Made by a program: the position numbers and the translations under genes
Shown: positions 1-7,909 of the stretch, in pieces
Numbering within the stretch: the first letter of the stretch is position 1
How the letters are laid out: each line of letters begins with the position of its first letter
NCBI GenBank assembly: GCA_023807065.1
Contig: JAJJLU010004167.1
Location: 1-17,351 of the forward strand
Origin: Isotricha intestinalis
Taxonomy: Eukaryota; Ciliophora; Litostomatea; Vestibuliferida; Isotrichidae
Reading direction: 5' to 3'
Length of the DNA stretch: 17,351 nucleotides
The notes under the pieces: model-generated
Seen by the model: the letters and a program-made list of their open reading frames with translations, nothing else
What the model was told of the DNA's origin: nothing
Database searches by the model: none

Positions 1-161
1 TGATATTAATTCTAAATATTCAATATTAACTGTAATTAAATATATTGTTCAAGAATTATCTAAAGAATATTTATCTGATAAAAATAAAATTATTGAACAA
101 AATATTATTGAAAAAATTAAAGAATTTCAAGAACAAGATAAGTTAAATAAAAAAAGAAAAG
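1..161 (+). repeat. Near-identical paralogous block, left window edge
   Basis: This block matches 2462-2622 at 160 of 161 bases without gaps; the one difference is at 142 (G against T). The identity stops abruptly after 161 and is coding sequence of FHIP-like copies 1 and 2. Confidence 0.9.
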
Positions 162-325
162 AAAAAACTGAAACTTTTATGGATAAAAAAGCTATTAATT
201 ATATTATTTTCTTTGAATTTTTAAAACAATTTATAATTACTATAATGAATAAAAATAAATTTGAAGGTTTAGTTGAAAATATTTATGAATTTTATTCTGA
301 TTTACTTAATGAATATGAAAAATAA
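1..325 (+). CDS. FHIP-like protein, copy 1, C-terminal end only (5' end outside the window)
   Basis: The reading frame enters at base 2 and runs 107 codons to a TAA at 323-325. It corresponds to residue 646 onward of the complete paralog at 528-2852. Bases 1-161 match 2462-2622 at 160 of 161 positions, so the frame and family follow from that gene. The middle of the segment is different and shorter: about 18 residues of the copy 2 linker are missing. The ending then becomes similar again, from AINYIIFFEF to the stop. The segment is the C-terminal helical part of an FHIP/RAI16-like protein, a family that in animals and fungi works with HOOK and FTS to couple endosomes to dynein. The frame is intact to its stop, so nothing visible suggests a broken gene. 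Whether its 5' part exists cannot be seen. Confidence 0.8.
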   Translation, partial: DINSKYSILTVIKYIVQELSKEYLSDKNKIIEQNIIEKIKEFQEQDKLNKKRKEKTETFMDKKAINYIIFFEFLKQFIITIMNKNKFEGLVENIYEFYSDLLNEYEK

Positions 326-527
326 ATATTTAATTTTACAAAAAGCATTTATATTTTAAAAAGAAATCTTTTGTTTTATATATTTTTTTATATCATTTAA
401 ATTTTCGTTTTTTCACAAATGTTATCTAAACAAATAATTCACTTTTTTTGGAATAATTATTTTTTTATTTAAATATTAATTTAATAATCGATAATATAAT
501 AAATTAAAATTGAATAATATTTAATAA

Positions 528-2852
528 ATGGAAAAATCATATAGAAATATTTTAGAAAAAGAAATAGAAGGAATAGAAAGAAATATGAAAAGAACAGGAA
601 AAGAGATAAATTTACCATCATTATCAGACCATCTCAAAAAATATGTAACTATACTGAATTCTACAATGACTTCTAATATAGATACTTTTAATTTAGGAAT
701 TGATTATATTCCAAAATTATGTTCTCATTGTAATGATTCAAATATAGAAAAAGTTCCTTTGATAGTAGAATATTTAGCAATTACAATTCATATAATTAGA
801 TTTTCTCAAATTTTACAAAATAAAGAAAAAAGAAAAAATTTATCTAATTCTTTAATTTTTGTAATTCAATATTTAGCAAACGATTTAAAAGAAAAAGGAA
901 TTAAGTGCAAATTAAATAAACCTTTTGCTTATTTATTAAATGAAATAATTAGAGTATTTTTAAATGTTCCAGAATTAATTGATGATTTTATAATTGTTAC
1001 TTATAATAAATATTTATTAAAAGAAGAAGAAGATTTTATTATTTTTTCAAATTTATTATTATTACTTATATTTGATAGAACATTTGAAGAATTTGATTTT
1101 ATTAAATATGTGAGAAGATCATTAATAGTATATTTAAGTTTTGATAAATTATCATATTCTCAATACTTATCTAATTCTAAATTTGTTGAAGTATTAGTTA
1201 TTAAATTATGTAATTTATATGAAGTATTACCAAATTATTTTGAATTAAATAGAGAAACTGAAACTCTTGAAGTTTCTATAAATATGAAGAGAAGTTTTAG
1301 TATTATGACTAAGGATTATTTTTCAATGGTTGATTATGTTCGATTTTTATGTAAAATTGTAAATTGTATTGTTTCTCGTGATTTAAAAAATCGATTCAAA
1401 CATTTTTTCTTTAATAGATTTTTAATAAAAATGATACAACCTAAATTATTAGATAAACCAAATATATCAAGATCACATTTTCAATATTTAATATCAATTT
1501 TAAAATATAGTAATAATGATGAAATTATTGATGTAACTGCAAATTTTTTATTTGGATTTAATGATGAAAAATGTGAAAAAAAATTTGAATGTGAAGAAGA
1601 AATGAATCAATTAATAAATGGTGGAGACAATAAAAATGGGGATGTCAATAGTGTATGTGATGAATTAGATAATATTGATGATTTTAATTATTCAAATCAT
1701 AAATCAAGTCAACTTTGTTATAAAATATTAAATAACCTAACAAAAAGTGAGGAGAGTATTAATATTATTACTTATGAATTATTTGATATGTTTTTTGAGA
1801 AAAGACCTTATTTAATGGTTAAAAAATTTATTAAACCTTATGTTGATTTTTGTTTAAAACATATTCCAGATAAATCAAAATATTTAGGAAATAAATCCTT
1901 TCCTCAAACTCAATCAATTGAAAAATTTTTAAAAATTTATGAAAAATATGATAAAAGTAATTTAATCGAAAACATAGATACAAATATGTTAAAAAATTAT
2001 AATTATTATATGTCATATGATATAGATTTTTATGGTTATTATTTAAAAGAAAAAGATATTCAACAAGATTTAAATAATCAAAGTGTAAATGAAAACTCAG
2101 TATCATTTAATGATGATAATTTGTTAGAAGAAAGTTTAAATAAAAAAATTGAGATTCCAAGAATTATACAAACTGATAAAAAAACTGAAAAAACAGAAAA
2201 TAAACAAGAAGAAAAAAAAACAGATGATCAAACAATAAAATTAGATAATGTTTTATTTGATAAAATAGATGAAATACAACAATTAACTCAAAATATGAAT
2301 TTTTTATTAATGAAAAATATACAAGAAAAATTAATGAATTATCAAAATAATACTCAAATTGAAAATTTATTTTTAGTAAATTTAATATTAACAATAATTT
2401 CAGTTCCTATTTTAAAATTTGATCCTGATTTAGTAATATGTCATTCTGTTTTACTTGATGATGATATTAATTCTAAATATTCAATATTAACTGTAATTAA
2501 ATATATTGTTCAAGAATTATCTAAAGAATATTTATCTGATAAAAATAAAATTATTGAACAAAATATTATTGAAAAAATTAAAGAATTTCAAGAACAAGAT
2601 AATTTAAATAAAAAAAGAAAAGTTACTATTCCTTTAAAAAAAGACAATAATGAAATTTTTCAAGTTATTTCTGATGCAAAAAATATTCAAATTGAAAATG
2701 GTAAAAAAGCAGTTAATTATATTATTTTCTTTGAATTTTTAAAAGAATTTATGGTTTCAGTTATGCATAAACATAAATTTGAAGGTTTAGTTGAAAATAT
2801 TTATGGGTTTTATTCTGATTTACTTGATGAATATTCTAATCAGGCTGAATAA
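528..2852 (+). CDS. FHIP-like (RAI16/FAM160 family) HOOK-interacting protein, copy 2, complete
   Basis: This 774-residue helical protein resembles FHF complex subunit HOOK-interacting proteins. In animals these join HOOK and FTS/AKTIP to connect Rab-positive endosomes to dynein. My assignment rests on the order of several segments: LLNEIIRVFLNVPELI (about 136-151), EEEDFIIFSNLLLLLI (166-181), a segment about 196-240 ending LPNYFELN that parallels the family's CPVLATGL...YSSLP region, a helical pair at 272-310, and the C-terminal NLFLVNLILTIISVP (about 615-629), like the family's HVNLLLTGIIAQL. Residues about 355-390 and 505-575 are polar, charged linkers with no clear fold. The start is supported because copy 3 also opens with MEKS and aligns from there. 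It ends in TAA, and the frame has no intron or break. It lies 202 bases after copy 1 in the same orientation. I am sure it belongs with copies 1 and 3, fairly sure of the FHIP family, and unsure of its cargo. Confidence 0.75.
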   Translation: MEKSYRNILEKEIEGIERNMKRTGKEINLPSLSDHLKKYVTILNSTMTSNIDTFNLGIDYIPKLCSHCNDSNIEKVPLIVEYLAITIHIIRFSQILQNKEKRKNLSNSLIFVIQYLANDLKEKGIKCKLNKPFAYLLNEIIRVFLNVPELIDDFIIVTYNKYLLKEEEDFIIFSNLLLLLIFDRTFEEFDFIKYVRRSLIVYLSFDKLSYSQYLSNSKFVEVLVIKLCNLYEVLPNYFELNRETETLEVSINMKRSFSIMTKDYFSMVDYVRFLCKIVNCIVSRDLKNRFKHFFFNRFLIKMIQPKLLDKPNISRSHFQYLISILKYSNNDEIIDVTANFLFGFNDEKCEKKFECEEEMNQLINGGDNKNGDVNSVCDELDNIDDFNYSNHKSSQLCYKILNNLTKSEESINIITYELFDMFFEKRPYLMVKKFIKPYVDFCLKHIPDKSKYLGNKSFPQTQSIEKFLKIYEKYDKSNLIENIDTNMLKNYNYYMSYDIDFYGYYLKEKDIQQDLNNQSVNENSVSFNDDNLLEESLNKKIEIPRIIQTDKKTEKTENKQEEKKTDDQTIKLDNVLFDKIDEIQQLTQNMNFLLMKNIQEKLMNYQNNTQIENLFLVNLILTIISVPILKFDPDLVICHSVLLDDDINSKYSILTVIKYIVQELSKEYLSDKNKIIEQNIIEKIKEFQEQDNLNKKRKVTIPLKKDNNEIFQVISDAKNIQIENGKKAVNYIIFFEFLKEFMVSVMHKHKFEGLVENIYGFYSDLLDEYSNQAE
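1332..1636 (+). repeat. Near-identical block shared by copies 2 and 3, copy 2 member
   Basis: By eye, 302 of 305 bases match 16298-16602 with no gap. The sequence on both sides, coding for the same protein family, is much more diverged. Confidence 0.85.
2263..2403 (+). repeat. Identical block, partner of the right window edge
   Basis: All 141 bases match 17211-17351. The match may extend beyond what the window shows. Confidence 0.9.
2462..2622 (+). repeat. Near-identical paralogous block in copy 2, partner of 1-161
   Basis: This is the copy 2 counterpart of the left-edge block, inside its C-terminal helical part. It begins 58 bases after the end of the block shared with the right window edge (2263-2403). 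Confidence 0.9.
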
Positions 2853-3440
2853 ATTATTCACTTTAAATTATATTTATTTTTGAATAATTAAATTTTTTTA
2901 TAAAAGTTTAATTTAAAAAAAAGTTCGACTAAAATTTAATAATTTATTTTAAAATAATTTTTGTTTCCTGTTTTGAAATATGTGTTTATCTTTTCTTTTT
3001 CAAAAATTCAATTTCAAAAAATTAATAATAGGAAAAGTAAATTTAATTTGAGAATTTTTTTCAATTTATATGAAAGAATGATAATTGTATTGATATTATT
3101 TTTATAAATAAAAAAAATGAAAAATTATGAGTATAAATACCCATCATATCTATTTTTTCTTTATATTATTTCCAAATTAAATTATTTTTCAAAATAAAAA
3201 AATAATACCTCTCTTTTATTAATATAACTAATTTAGGAAATTGTCCAATTTAGAATTTCAATTTTTCATTATCCTTTATTAATTTTTTAGTTATTTAATA
3301 ATAATTAAATCAATATTATTCATTTTTTATAAATATTTAAAAAAATTTGACTATTACTTTTTCTTTATTTTTATGAATTATTATAAACAATTTTAATTCA
3401 AAAATAAAATAACTTAAATATTTTATAACTCAATAACATT
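2853..3440. other. Intergenic region between two convergent genes
   Basis: This 588-base stretch lies between the 3' end of FHIP-like copy 2 and the 3' end of the minus-strand membrane-protein gene. It is almost entirely A and T with many homopolymer runs and stops in all frames. I see no tRNA, hairpin of convincing stability, or extended reading frame. It probably holds the two 3' untranslated regions and polyadenylation signals, but AATAAA-like words are too common here to mark a site. Confidence 0.5.
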
Positions 3441-4364
3441 TTAAGTCAGAGACAATAATATCTTTTTTTGATGAAGCTCATAATTAAAATCCTCAATACC
3501 CCTTTTTTCAATATTTTCTCTAATATTTTCACTTAACCCACAAAAATTTAATACTAATATTTCTAAATAAATTAAACATGATAATATCAAAAATATATTT
3601 AATATTATATAAAAGGTTTTTTTATTGTATATAAAAAAAAAAATATATTGTATCGTGGAATGTATGATAAAATAATGAATTGAATCTAAATTTGAAATAA
3701 TTTTATATTTGAAAAAATTCTTGCTTAAATATAAAAAGAAATATATAAAAAAATGAAAAGAAAAATTTATATCATCAAAATACACAATTTCCTGAATTAC
3801 AGTTGATAATCCAATAATACTTCCTAATAAATAGATATTTACAAAATATTTTGTATTTATATATTTAATTAAAAGAAGATTGAATGAAAAAGAATAATAT
3901 TTTAAAATAAATATTATATAATACACTTTAATCTTTGAATTTAAACGAATAAATATAATTAGAAGAATAACAATAATTATTGAAATAAAATGATGATTAT
4001 AAAGATTTTTCTTAAAAATAATTGAATTGAGTAAAAATAAAAATAAAATTATCATAGCATTTTCTTCAAGAAATTGATATTTGTCCCAAATAAGTAGATA
4101 TCTTATATCATAATCAAATACTCCTTTAAAAATGAGACATGAAATAATTAAAATAATTATTTCTAAAGATAAATTGTTATATTTTATATTTGGTGTTTCA
4201 GTTAAATTTTTTGATAAACATTTTTCTATAAAATAAAATATTATAACAAATGTTTCAGTAAAATCTATATAATTTTCTGGAGGAAATAGAGTTATTAAAG
4301 AATAAACAGCAGCAAAACATATCATATATACTATTCCTTTTTGAAAGCTAAAATAAACAAACAT
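3441..4364 (-). CDS. Multi-pass membrane protein, possibly drug/metabolite-transporter-like
   Basis: The protein has 307 residues, mostly hydrophobic, with roughly eight to ten membrane segments near residues 10-27, 36-50, 66-84, 102-117, 124-140, 148-166, 175-191, 200-215, 229-246 and 251-272. The last segment runs into LEILVLNFCGLSENIRENIE and a short charged tail. An ending of the type E-I-x-x-L-N-F-C-G-L-x-x-N-(T/I)-x-x-N-I is one I recall from multi-pass proteins of unknown function in ciliates and other protists. The segment count and the short loops fit a DMT/SLC35-like transporter fold, but no substrate motif is visible, so the function is open. The start ATG at 4362-4364 gives a short polar head before the first segment; Met14 would cut into that segment. 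The stop is TAA. The gene faces copy 2 tail to tail and has an 814-base upstream region shared with a divergent gene. Confidence 0.6.
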   Translation of the reverse strand: MFVYFSFQKGIVYMICFAAVYSLITLFPPENYIDFTETFVIIFYFIEKCLSKNLTETPNIKYNNLSLEIIILIISCLIFKGVFDYDIRYLLIWDKYQFLEENAMIILFLFLLNSIIFKKNLYNHHFISIIIVILLIIFIRLNSKIKVYYIIFILKYYSFSFNLLLIKYINTKYFVNIYLLGSIIGLSTVIQEIVYFDDINFSFHFFIYFFLYLSKNFFKYKIISNLDSIHYFIIHSTIQYIFFFIYNKKTFYIILNIFLILSCLIYLEILVLNFCGLSENIRENIEKRGIEDFNYELHQKKILLSLT

Positions 4365-5178
4365 TTTTTTATTAATTATTAATTAATAAATAAATATGAG
4401 TTATCTTTAACGTTGATATTTTCAAATCAAATAATTTAAATAACTTTTTTCTATGTATAAAAATAAATATCTTCTGCAGAATATTTTTTTATCACAAGAA
4501 GTGAGATATATTAATAAAGAAGTAATATAGAAATTTTCAAGTTATTTAAAAAAATATTATATTTTGTGGGGTAGTAATTTAATTTAAGGACAAAAATATA
4601 ACACACAAATAGTATATTTTTTTTTTTTAAATTGATATTTTAATATTTTATATAAGAATAAAAGTAATATTTTAATATTAATTTTAGAAATATGAGAATT
4701 GAAATTTTTTTTTTAAGTGTCATAAAATTCCTTAAATAAAATCTTCTAAATATCTAAGTTTAAGATAGTAATAAATTTAATATCTAAAATTAATAAGCTA
4801 TTTTTAAAAACTTTATTATATCATATTTATAAAAAACTATGATGAAAAAATATTATATCAATAAAATAATATTACATATTTTTTAATATCAGTTCAACAT
4901 TATTTTTTGTATATTTTCCTAAAATTATAATCTTCTATATATATTTCAATTGAGAAGTTATTATTATGTATTATTTATCACAGTAAAGAAATTTTTTTAT
5001 CTTTAAAAGGCAATTACATTTAAAAATAAATTTGTTTAGCAAAAAAATCATTAATTTTCAGCATTTTTTTGCTTTGGGAAATATTGATTAATACAAATTT
5101 TTTCAGTCTTTTTTATAAATAAAAATAATTTAATTTTTAATTTCCAGACTTAAAATTAATTATTAGATTAATTTCAAT
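4365..5178. other. Intergenic region between two divergent genes
   Basis: This is the longest gene-free stretch (814 bases), and it must hold the upstream regions of both the minus-strand membrane-protein gene and the plus-strand basic-protein gene. It consists of A/T runs with stops in every frame. One small G-rich word, GTGGGGTAG at 4566-4574, stands out against its surroundings. No tRNA, repeat array or reading frame could be supported. Confidence 0.5.
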
Positions 5179-5919
5179 GTGAAATTAATTAATAAAAAAA
5201 GTAAAATAATGAAAGGATTATTTAATGCAAGAAACTTAAATCATATTGATAAATTAAATAAACTTTCAAAAGAAGTTCTAATCTCTGCAAGAATCATTCA
5301 AAAAAATAATAATATAGAAAAAGACTTTTCAGGAGAAATGAATTATAAAATAAATAATATACATTTAAATTTAATAAATCCAAATGTAAAAAGAAAAATG
5401 TCAAATATATTAACTGAATTATCTTTAGGAAATAAGGCTTTATCATCTAATCAATCCAAAATTTATAATTATAATTTTAAAGCAGAAAAAAAAAACATTA
5501 GATATTTTAGTTCAAGTAAAAGTCAAATAGAATTTGAAAAAAAACATTCAATTGAAAAAAAGAAAAAAGAAATTTTCAGTCTTTTAACTTCTTATAATGA
5601 AAAATCTAATAGAAATCAAAAAGTAAATTTAATATCATTACAAAAGAATATAAATAAAAATGAAAATTTTGCTTTTAGAATGAAATCTGAAATTAATAAA
5701 ATATTAAATAAAAGTAAAAATCCAAATAATAATATTAAAAAAAATAGTATTGTTAATTCTAAAGATTTAAAAATTAATATTGAAAATAATATAAAATCAA
5801 GAAAAAAAATAAAACATAAAAGAAATTTAACTTTTTCACTTTTAAATGATAATATAACAAAAGAAAATAATACTTTTGAAACAATGAAAAAAATAAAATT
5901 TAAATATGGTTTAAAGTGA
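5179..5919 (+). CDS. Small basic Lys/Asn/Ser-rich protein, unknown function
   Basis: I do not recognise this 246-residue protein. It is strongly basic, with clusters such as EKKKKEIF (about 127-134) and SRKKIKHKRN (about 207-216). It has no membrane segment or signal peptide and is predicted by eye to be mostly disordered with short amphipathic helices. A hydrophobic, helix-prone part covers about residues 21-45. Two in-frame ATGs lie near the front (residues 1 and 11); I keep the first because nothing favours the second. It is the only gene here ending in TGA, which shows that TGA is a stop. Its 3' end faces that of the coiled-coil gene at 6012-7325 with 92 bases between. Its length, its codon use like that of its neighbours and the absence of internal stops in such an A/T-rich sequence make it likely a real gene. 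Confidence 0.6.
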   Translation: MKLINKKSKIMKGLFNARNLNHIDKLNKLSKEVLISARIIQKNNNIEKDFSGEMNYKINNIHLNLINPNVKRKMSNILTELSLGNKALSSNQSKIYNYNFKAEKKNIRYFSSSKSQIEFEKKHSIEKKKKEIFSLLTSYNEKSNRNQKVNLISLQKNINKNENFAFRMKSEINKILNKSKNPNNNIKKNSIVNSKDLKINIENNIKSRKKIKHKRNLTFSLLNDNITKENNTFETMKKIKFKYGLK

Positions 5920-6011
5920 TTGAAATTTGTTTTTAATAAAATTATTTTAATTATAAATAAATTATATTTAAATGATATTTTTTTCTATTATTAATTGATA
6001 TACAATACAAT

Positions 6012-7325
6012 TTACACTTTTAATATTTTTTTCTTTTTAACAGAAGAAACTTTAAAAGTTAATTTTCCTAAATTTTTTTTATTATCAACACTATTTCTTT
6101 TTAAAGGAGAAATAGATTTATCTTTATCATATATTTTACTAAAAGAATGAGATTTGTTCATTTTAGAATCATTATTTTTATTAATAATTGGAAATTTATT
6201 TTTATCTTTTCCAATTGAATTATTACTATTTAAAGTAATATTATTACTTTGAATTATTGTTGTATTCGAAGCAGAACTTAAAAAGTTATTAGCCTCTTTA
6301 AATTTTAAATTTGGAATTCCTTCTATTATATTTTTATTTAATTTTTTTTCAAATAATATGTTTTTAATATCAGAATTAATCATTTTTTCATTTATAGATG
6401 TTTCTATATTATTTAAAACTGTATGAATTTCATTTTTAGAAATTTCTTGATTCATATTTTTTTTAAACCTTACATCCTTAATAAATTCATAAATATTTTT
6501 AAATTGGTTTTTTATTTTTTGAAAATTATTTTTAATTTCATCAAAATCATCATATAAATTTTTATTGTTTTTTTCCATTTGAGAAATAAAATCTTCATAT
6601 TGTTTCTTTAAATCAATTTTGAAAACTTCTAATAGATCAATTTCTTTATTAATCTTCTCTATATTTGTAATCATATCTTGATAATATTTAGCATTAATAA
6701 CTTTAATTTCCATAATTTTATCTAAATATTGATTAATTTTTTCTTCATAATCTTTTTCAACTAATTTTAATCTTTCGTTAATATAATTTCCATTTGTTAT
6801 TTTAATAGATTCAACTTTACTTTTTAATCCTAAAATATTTTCATTAATTCCTTTAATATCAAAAGTAGTTTTATCTTTAAAACATTTTAAAGTATTAACT
6901 TCATTAAATGTTACATTAATAAAATCTTTAATAGATTTAAATTTACAATAATCTCCAATTACTCCTTGAACTTTTAAATTTTCTGAAAAAATTTTATCAT
7001 ATTTATTACACATTTTTTCAAAATCTTTTTCTAAATTCGCTATTTTTATATCTGATGTTATTAGGTTTTCGTTCACATTTTTTAATTGAGGCATTGAATT
7101 TGAAAGTGATTCTGTTTTCATTTCTAATTTTGTTGTTTTTTCTGATAATACATTTATCAAAGATTGAAAGTCTGATAATTTGGATTGGAAACTTTCTAAT
7201 TGATTATGTAAAAATGAATCAAAGTATGATATTTTATTTGATGTTTTTTCTTCCATTTGAGAAAGAGAGTTTATCATTTCTTCTTTAAAATATGCTAAAG
7301 AATTTAAATCTTCTTTTTTCTTCAT
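6012..7325 (-). CDS. Coiled-coil protein with ciliate-type conserved motifs
   Basis: The protein has 437 residues with coiled-coil character from about 10 to 335: heptad-like Leu/Ile spacing, many Lys, Glu and Asn, and no membrane segments. Two stretches look conserved rather than generic. VQGVIGDYCKFKSIKDFI at about 119-136 resembles a V-P-G-L-I-G-x-x-C-K-(Y/F)-K-x-(L/I)-K-(D/E)-(Y/F)-I motif. FKNIYEFIKDVRFKKNM at about 275-291 resembles an F-K-x-L-x-E-F-I-K-D-V-R-F-(R/K) motif. I recall both from uncharacterised ciliate coiled-coil proteins. The tail (about 350-437) is Asn/Ser-rich, then basic, ending KKKKILKV. A cytoskeletal, basal-body or ciliary role is plausible but is only inferred. 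The start is the ATG at 7323-7325, followed by KKKEDLN; the stop is TAA. It is convergent with the small basic-protein gene and divergent from the coiled-coil gene at 7910. Confidence 0.7.
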   Translation of the reverse strand: MKKKEDLNSLAYFKEEMINSLSQMEEKTSNKISYFDSFLHNQLESFQSKLSDFQSLINVLSEKTTKLEMKTESLSNSMPQLKNVNENLITSDIKIANLEKDFEKMCNKYDKIFSENLKVQGVIGDYCKFKSIKDFINVTFNEVNTLKCFKDKTTFDIKGINENILGLKSKVESIKITNGNYINERLKLVEKDYEEKINQYLDKIMEIKVINAKYYQDMITNIEKINKEIDLLEVFKIDLKKQYEDFISQMEKNNKNLYDDFDEIKNNFQKIKNQFKNIYEFIKDVRFKKNMNQEISKNEIHTVLNNIETSINEKMINSDIKNILFEKKLNKNIIEGIPNLKFKEANNFLSSASNTTIIQSNNITLNSNNSIGKDKNKFPIINKNNDSKMNKSHSFSKIYDKDKSISPLKRNSVDNKKNLGKLTFKVSSVKKKKILKV

Positions 7326-7909
7326 TATTAATATATTTAATTAAAAAAATTTTTTTTATTAATTCATTTTAATACTTTAAATAATTTTTGATTTTTTTCT
7401 TTAAGAATTTGTATACATTTTGTTTAAATCTTTTTTTATTTTTATTTTTAATTTTTGTGAATAATTTTTAAAGAAATTAAATATAATTTACTTTAGAATA
7501 ATAATTAAATAAGTTAATCTAAATATCTTTAATATAATTATTTTTAAAAAATTTTTTTCTATTTGATTTATACATGAATATTCGTTTAAAGTTGAAAATA
7601 AATTATAGAAGTTATTTATATCAAATTCAACACATTCATTTTATTGAGAATAGTAAATTTTGAATTAGAAATTCAAAAATCTTCGATTATTATAATGATT
7701 CTTCTTTCAATGAAGTTTATAAGTTTCTTTTAAATTAATTAAAAAAAAATGTTTTTCTATTTTTTGAATAATTATTAAATTAAGTTATTAGAAATAAAAA
7801 ATAATTTATTTAATATAGTATATTACGAAAAAAATAAAATTTAGAATAAAATATATATTTTTTATTCAATGAATAAAAATTTAATAAATTTGTAAAAGAT
7901 TATATATTT
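7326..7909. other. Divergent intergenic region with a cryptic broken 54-codon frame
   Basis: These 584 bases separate two divergently transcribed coiled-coil genes, so both promoters should lie here. Most of it is A/T runs. The part at 7574-7738 is different. Read on the plus strand from ATG at 7574, it gives 54 codons to a TAA at 7736, with balanced residue use (NIRLKLKINYRSYLYQIQHI at the start) and a single interruption, TGA at 7661-7663. This could be a decayed gene fragment, an upstream reading frame of the 7910 gene, or chance. No RNA gene or repeat was recognised elsewhere in the region. Confidence 0.4.

Noticed and set aside
433..470. Similar A/T word (ATTCACTTT ... GAATAATTA) upstream of copy 2 and just after its stop at 2852-2891
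   Set aside because: The match is short with different spacing, and GAATAATTA also appears near 7766. It is expected by chance in this composition and is not enough to call a duplication boundary or element.
1831..2106. Minus-strand reading frame inside FHIP-like copy 2
   Set aside because: It is antisense to a family-supported gene, and its Tyr/Leu/Phe-rich translation is what antisense A/T-rich coding sequence gives.
7055..7288. Plus-strand frame opposite the start of the coiled-coil gene
   Set aside because: It is antisense to a well-supported 437-residue gene, and its hydrophobic content is a product of the strand composition.
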